The translations under genes were made by a program, and so were the position numbers. This document shows, piece after piece, positions 62,612 to 64,000 of a stretch of DNA of 64,000 bases. This stretch comes from UBA9160 sp035489755 (GTDB lineage: Bacteria; Myxococcota_A; UBA9160). The stretch lies in NCBI GenBank assembly GCA_035489755.1, contig DATGZK010000077.1:62001-126000 (forward strand). Reading direction: 5' to 3'. Position 1 is the first letter of the stretch. Every line of letters starts with the position of its first letter. The notes below the pieces were generated by a model. That model searched no databases and had not been told where the DNA came from. It was given only the letters and a program-made list of their open reading frames with translations.

Positions 62612-63484
62612 TCACAGTTCAAAGTAGCCGCCGCCCATGGAGATGCACTCGCCCCCGACCCTCACCGCAGGAATGTCGGAAGGCGTGCCGTCCACCTCCA
62701 CGTACAGGCGGCTCGGGCGCCCCATTTCGATGCCCTGTTCGCATTCGAGACGCGCAGGCGCTCCGGCCGGGATCACGCCCTGGGCCACGAGATACGCGCC
62801 GAGCGGCCCTGCGGCTGAGCCGGTGGCAGGGTCCTCGGCGATGCCTGCCTGCGGTGCAAACATGCGGCAACGAAAGCGCGTGGGGGCGACCTGTACGAAA
62901 GGGAAAGGGAGGAGGTCGCGCGCTTGCTCGCCGAGCGACTTCCAGCGTTCAAGCTCAAGCCGCGCGCGGGCGAGGGCTTCCAGGTCGCGCAGGGGAACCA
63001 TGAGAAAGGGCAGCCCCGTCGCGACGGCGAAAATCGGGAGTTTCGCCTCAAGCTCACGCGCGTCGAGCCCGAGGGCGGCAGCCACGGCCGGGCGGTCCTC
63101 GAGACGGGGTCCAAAGCGCGGCCGAGGCTGCGTCATCCGCCAGATCGGTGCGCCCGATGGGCTGGTCGCCCGCTCGACGAGAACCGGCCCGACACCCTCT
63201 TCAAACACCACGCGATCCCCGTGACCCAGCACAAACGCCGTGCCAATGGTCGGGTGTCCCGCCATGGGAATTTCGCTGCGCGGCGTAAAAATGCGCACGC
63301 GGTAGTCGCAGTCACGTCGGGTGGACGGCATGACGAACGTCGCCTCCGAGAGATTTAACTCGGCGGCGAAGCGCTGCATGAGCTCCGGATAGAGCTCCTC
63401 GGCGCGCGGAAATACAGCGAGCGGGTTGCCGCCGAAGCGCTCGGCGGTGAAGACCTCTACCAACCGGTAGTCGTAGCGAGGCAT
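62612..63484 (-). CDS. PhzF-family isomerase/epimerase
   Basis: 290 residues, two-domain diaminopimelate-epimerase fold. NLSEATFVMP holds the catalytic Glu, PMAGHPTIGTA the His, and DPATGSAAGPLGAYL the second acid. PhzF proteins isomerise small cyclic acids; most homologues have unknown substrates. ATG at 63484; a frame that continues upstream has no coding character. It is the first of the PhzF-DCC-UbiA run. Confidence 0.92.
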   Translation of the reverse strand: MPRYDYRLVEVFTAERFGGNPLAVFPRAEELYPELMQRFAAELNLSEATFVMPSTRRDCDYRVRIFTPRSEIPMAGHPTIGTAFVLGHGDRVVFEEGVGPVLVERATSPSGAPIWRMTQPRPRFGPRLEDRPAVAAALGLDARELEAKLPIFAVATGLPFLMVPLRDLEALARARLELERWKSLGEQARDLLPFPFVQVAPTRFRCRMFAPQAGIAEDPATGSAAGPLGAYLVAQGVIPAGAPARLECEQGIEMGRPSRLYVEVDGTPSDIPAVRVGGECISMGGGYFEL

Positions 63485-64000
63485 CGGGGAACGACCATAG
63501 CTTGGTAGCGCGCCGCCCGGTCGGGCCCCCCCGCGGTTTTCACCCTCCACGCAGCCCCGGCCTCCCGCAAATGGTCCGATGTGCGGGAAGGTCCCTTCGC
63601 GCACTGGTGGTGACGGTCCGACTCTCGGGCGCTACGGCCGTCCGTGCAGCACACGACATCTCTCCCGATGGACCGGACCTGCCAGGCGACGACCCCCTTG
63701 GCGAATCCGCGAGGGTGCCGATGAGGGCACCCGGCTCGACAGCCTCGTGGCGGCTGATGCGCTGGCCCAACCCGGTCCGATCCATGCGAGCGCAGGCGCC
63801 TTCCAGCTGAGGCGATGGAAAGGTGGCTGTCCCCGGCACGGCATGTCCCGCCGTCGGTGCTCTTGCGCACAACTCGGGAATGCGGGGACGTGGGCGAGGG
63901 ATGCCGCGCAAGACCAGTGGCCGGAAGGATCACCCGCTGGCGGATGAACGTACCCGAGTTCGTGGCGCCTGCACTGGTCGTATTCCTGGAAAAGACCCGG
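63485..64000. other. Gene-free right end
   Basis: 516 bases without a supported gene. A stretch AGGTGGCTGTCCCCGGCAC at 63821-63839 resembles repeat sequences that accompany REP-type transposases in high-GC bacteria, but only one copy is visible, so it is not called a repeat. Confidence 0.3.

Noticed and set aside
63821..63839. Sequence AGGTGGCTGTCCCCGGCAC, like REP-transposase repeats
   Set aside because: Only one copy seen and no transposase nearby, so no repeat is claimed.
1..64000. CRISPR array, tRNA or rRNA genes
   Set aside because: No regularly spaced repeat, no cloverleaf-like or rRNA-like segment was seen when reading the window. A tRNA search tool could still find one.

Overview
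The window is GC-rich, gene-dense bacterial DNA. It carries gpsA-plsB phospholipid genes, a DUF4388 pseudo-receiver protein, many TPR proteins and lipoproteins, LIV-type transporters, a PEP-CTERM surface protein, acyl-CoA enzymes and no rRNA or tRNA gene that I could see. This mix fits an uncultured deltaproteobacterial-type lineage (Myxococcota or a Desulfobacterota/Binatota relative). That placement is inference from gene content; no phylogenetic marker such as a ribosomal protein is present.

Left part (1-12.5 kb): a cell-surface / polyprenol-glycan neighbourhood. It holds the tail of one membrane protein, two GT-C/ArnT-type membrane glycosyltransferases, a large polytopic membrane protein, a histidine-rich membrane protein translationally coupled to a TPR protein, a PEP-CTERM protein with its own terminator, and a PAP2-like phosphatase with altered motifs. 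Another GT-C-like (PIG-V type) protein sits far away at 51.8-53.1 kb. From 12.5 to 18.6 kb come a pseudo-receiver/DUF4388/TPR protein, an MFS exporter, a rhomboid protease, a TPR lipoprotein and a SnoaL-like protein.

18.6-28 kb: a branched-chain amino acid (LIV) ABC transporter split in two. livF stands alone, preceded by a 14-codon scar of a livG 3' end that still overlaps its GTG start. The intact livG-livM-livH-livK set lies about 4.5 kb away, with gpsA-plsB (overlapping ATGA) and a small helical protein gene in between.

28-42 kb: a metal phosphodiesterase, three of the window's enzymes of general type (SDR, VOC/SDR pair, aminotransferase), a Cache/HAMP/GGDEF diguanylate cyclase, an SH3 lipoprotein, an exported cyclophilin, a large lipoprotein of unknown function, RidA, and an unusual fusion of a TlyA-type 2'-O-methyltransferase with an RlmL-type THUMP/N2-guanine methyltransferase. 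PrxQ/BCP and a KshB/PaaE-type ferredoxin reductase follow.

43-64 kb: an SDR/acyl-CoA ligase pair, GH172 and GH5-type glycosidases, an ABC-2 exporter pair with HIT, ZapG/YhcB, a decayed tyrosine-recombinase fragment, an SCP-x-like thiolase, a secreted matrixin-like protease, HtpX with a HAD phosphatase, an alpha/beta hydrolase with membrane anchor, a CoA-transferase, UbiA, a DCC protein and a PhzF protein. Acyl-CoA ligase, SDRs, thiolase, CoA-transferase and the ferredoxin reductase suggest lipid or steroid-like catabolism, but they are scattered and do not form one obvious pathway operon. The strongest candidates for something not commonly described are the TlyA-RlmL fusion (39576-41414), the broken liv locus with a livG scar, and the His-rich membrane protein/TPR pair.
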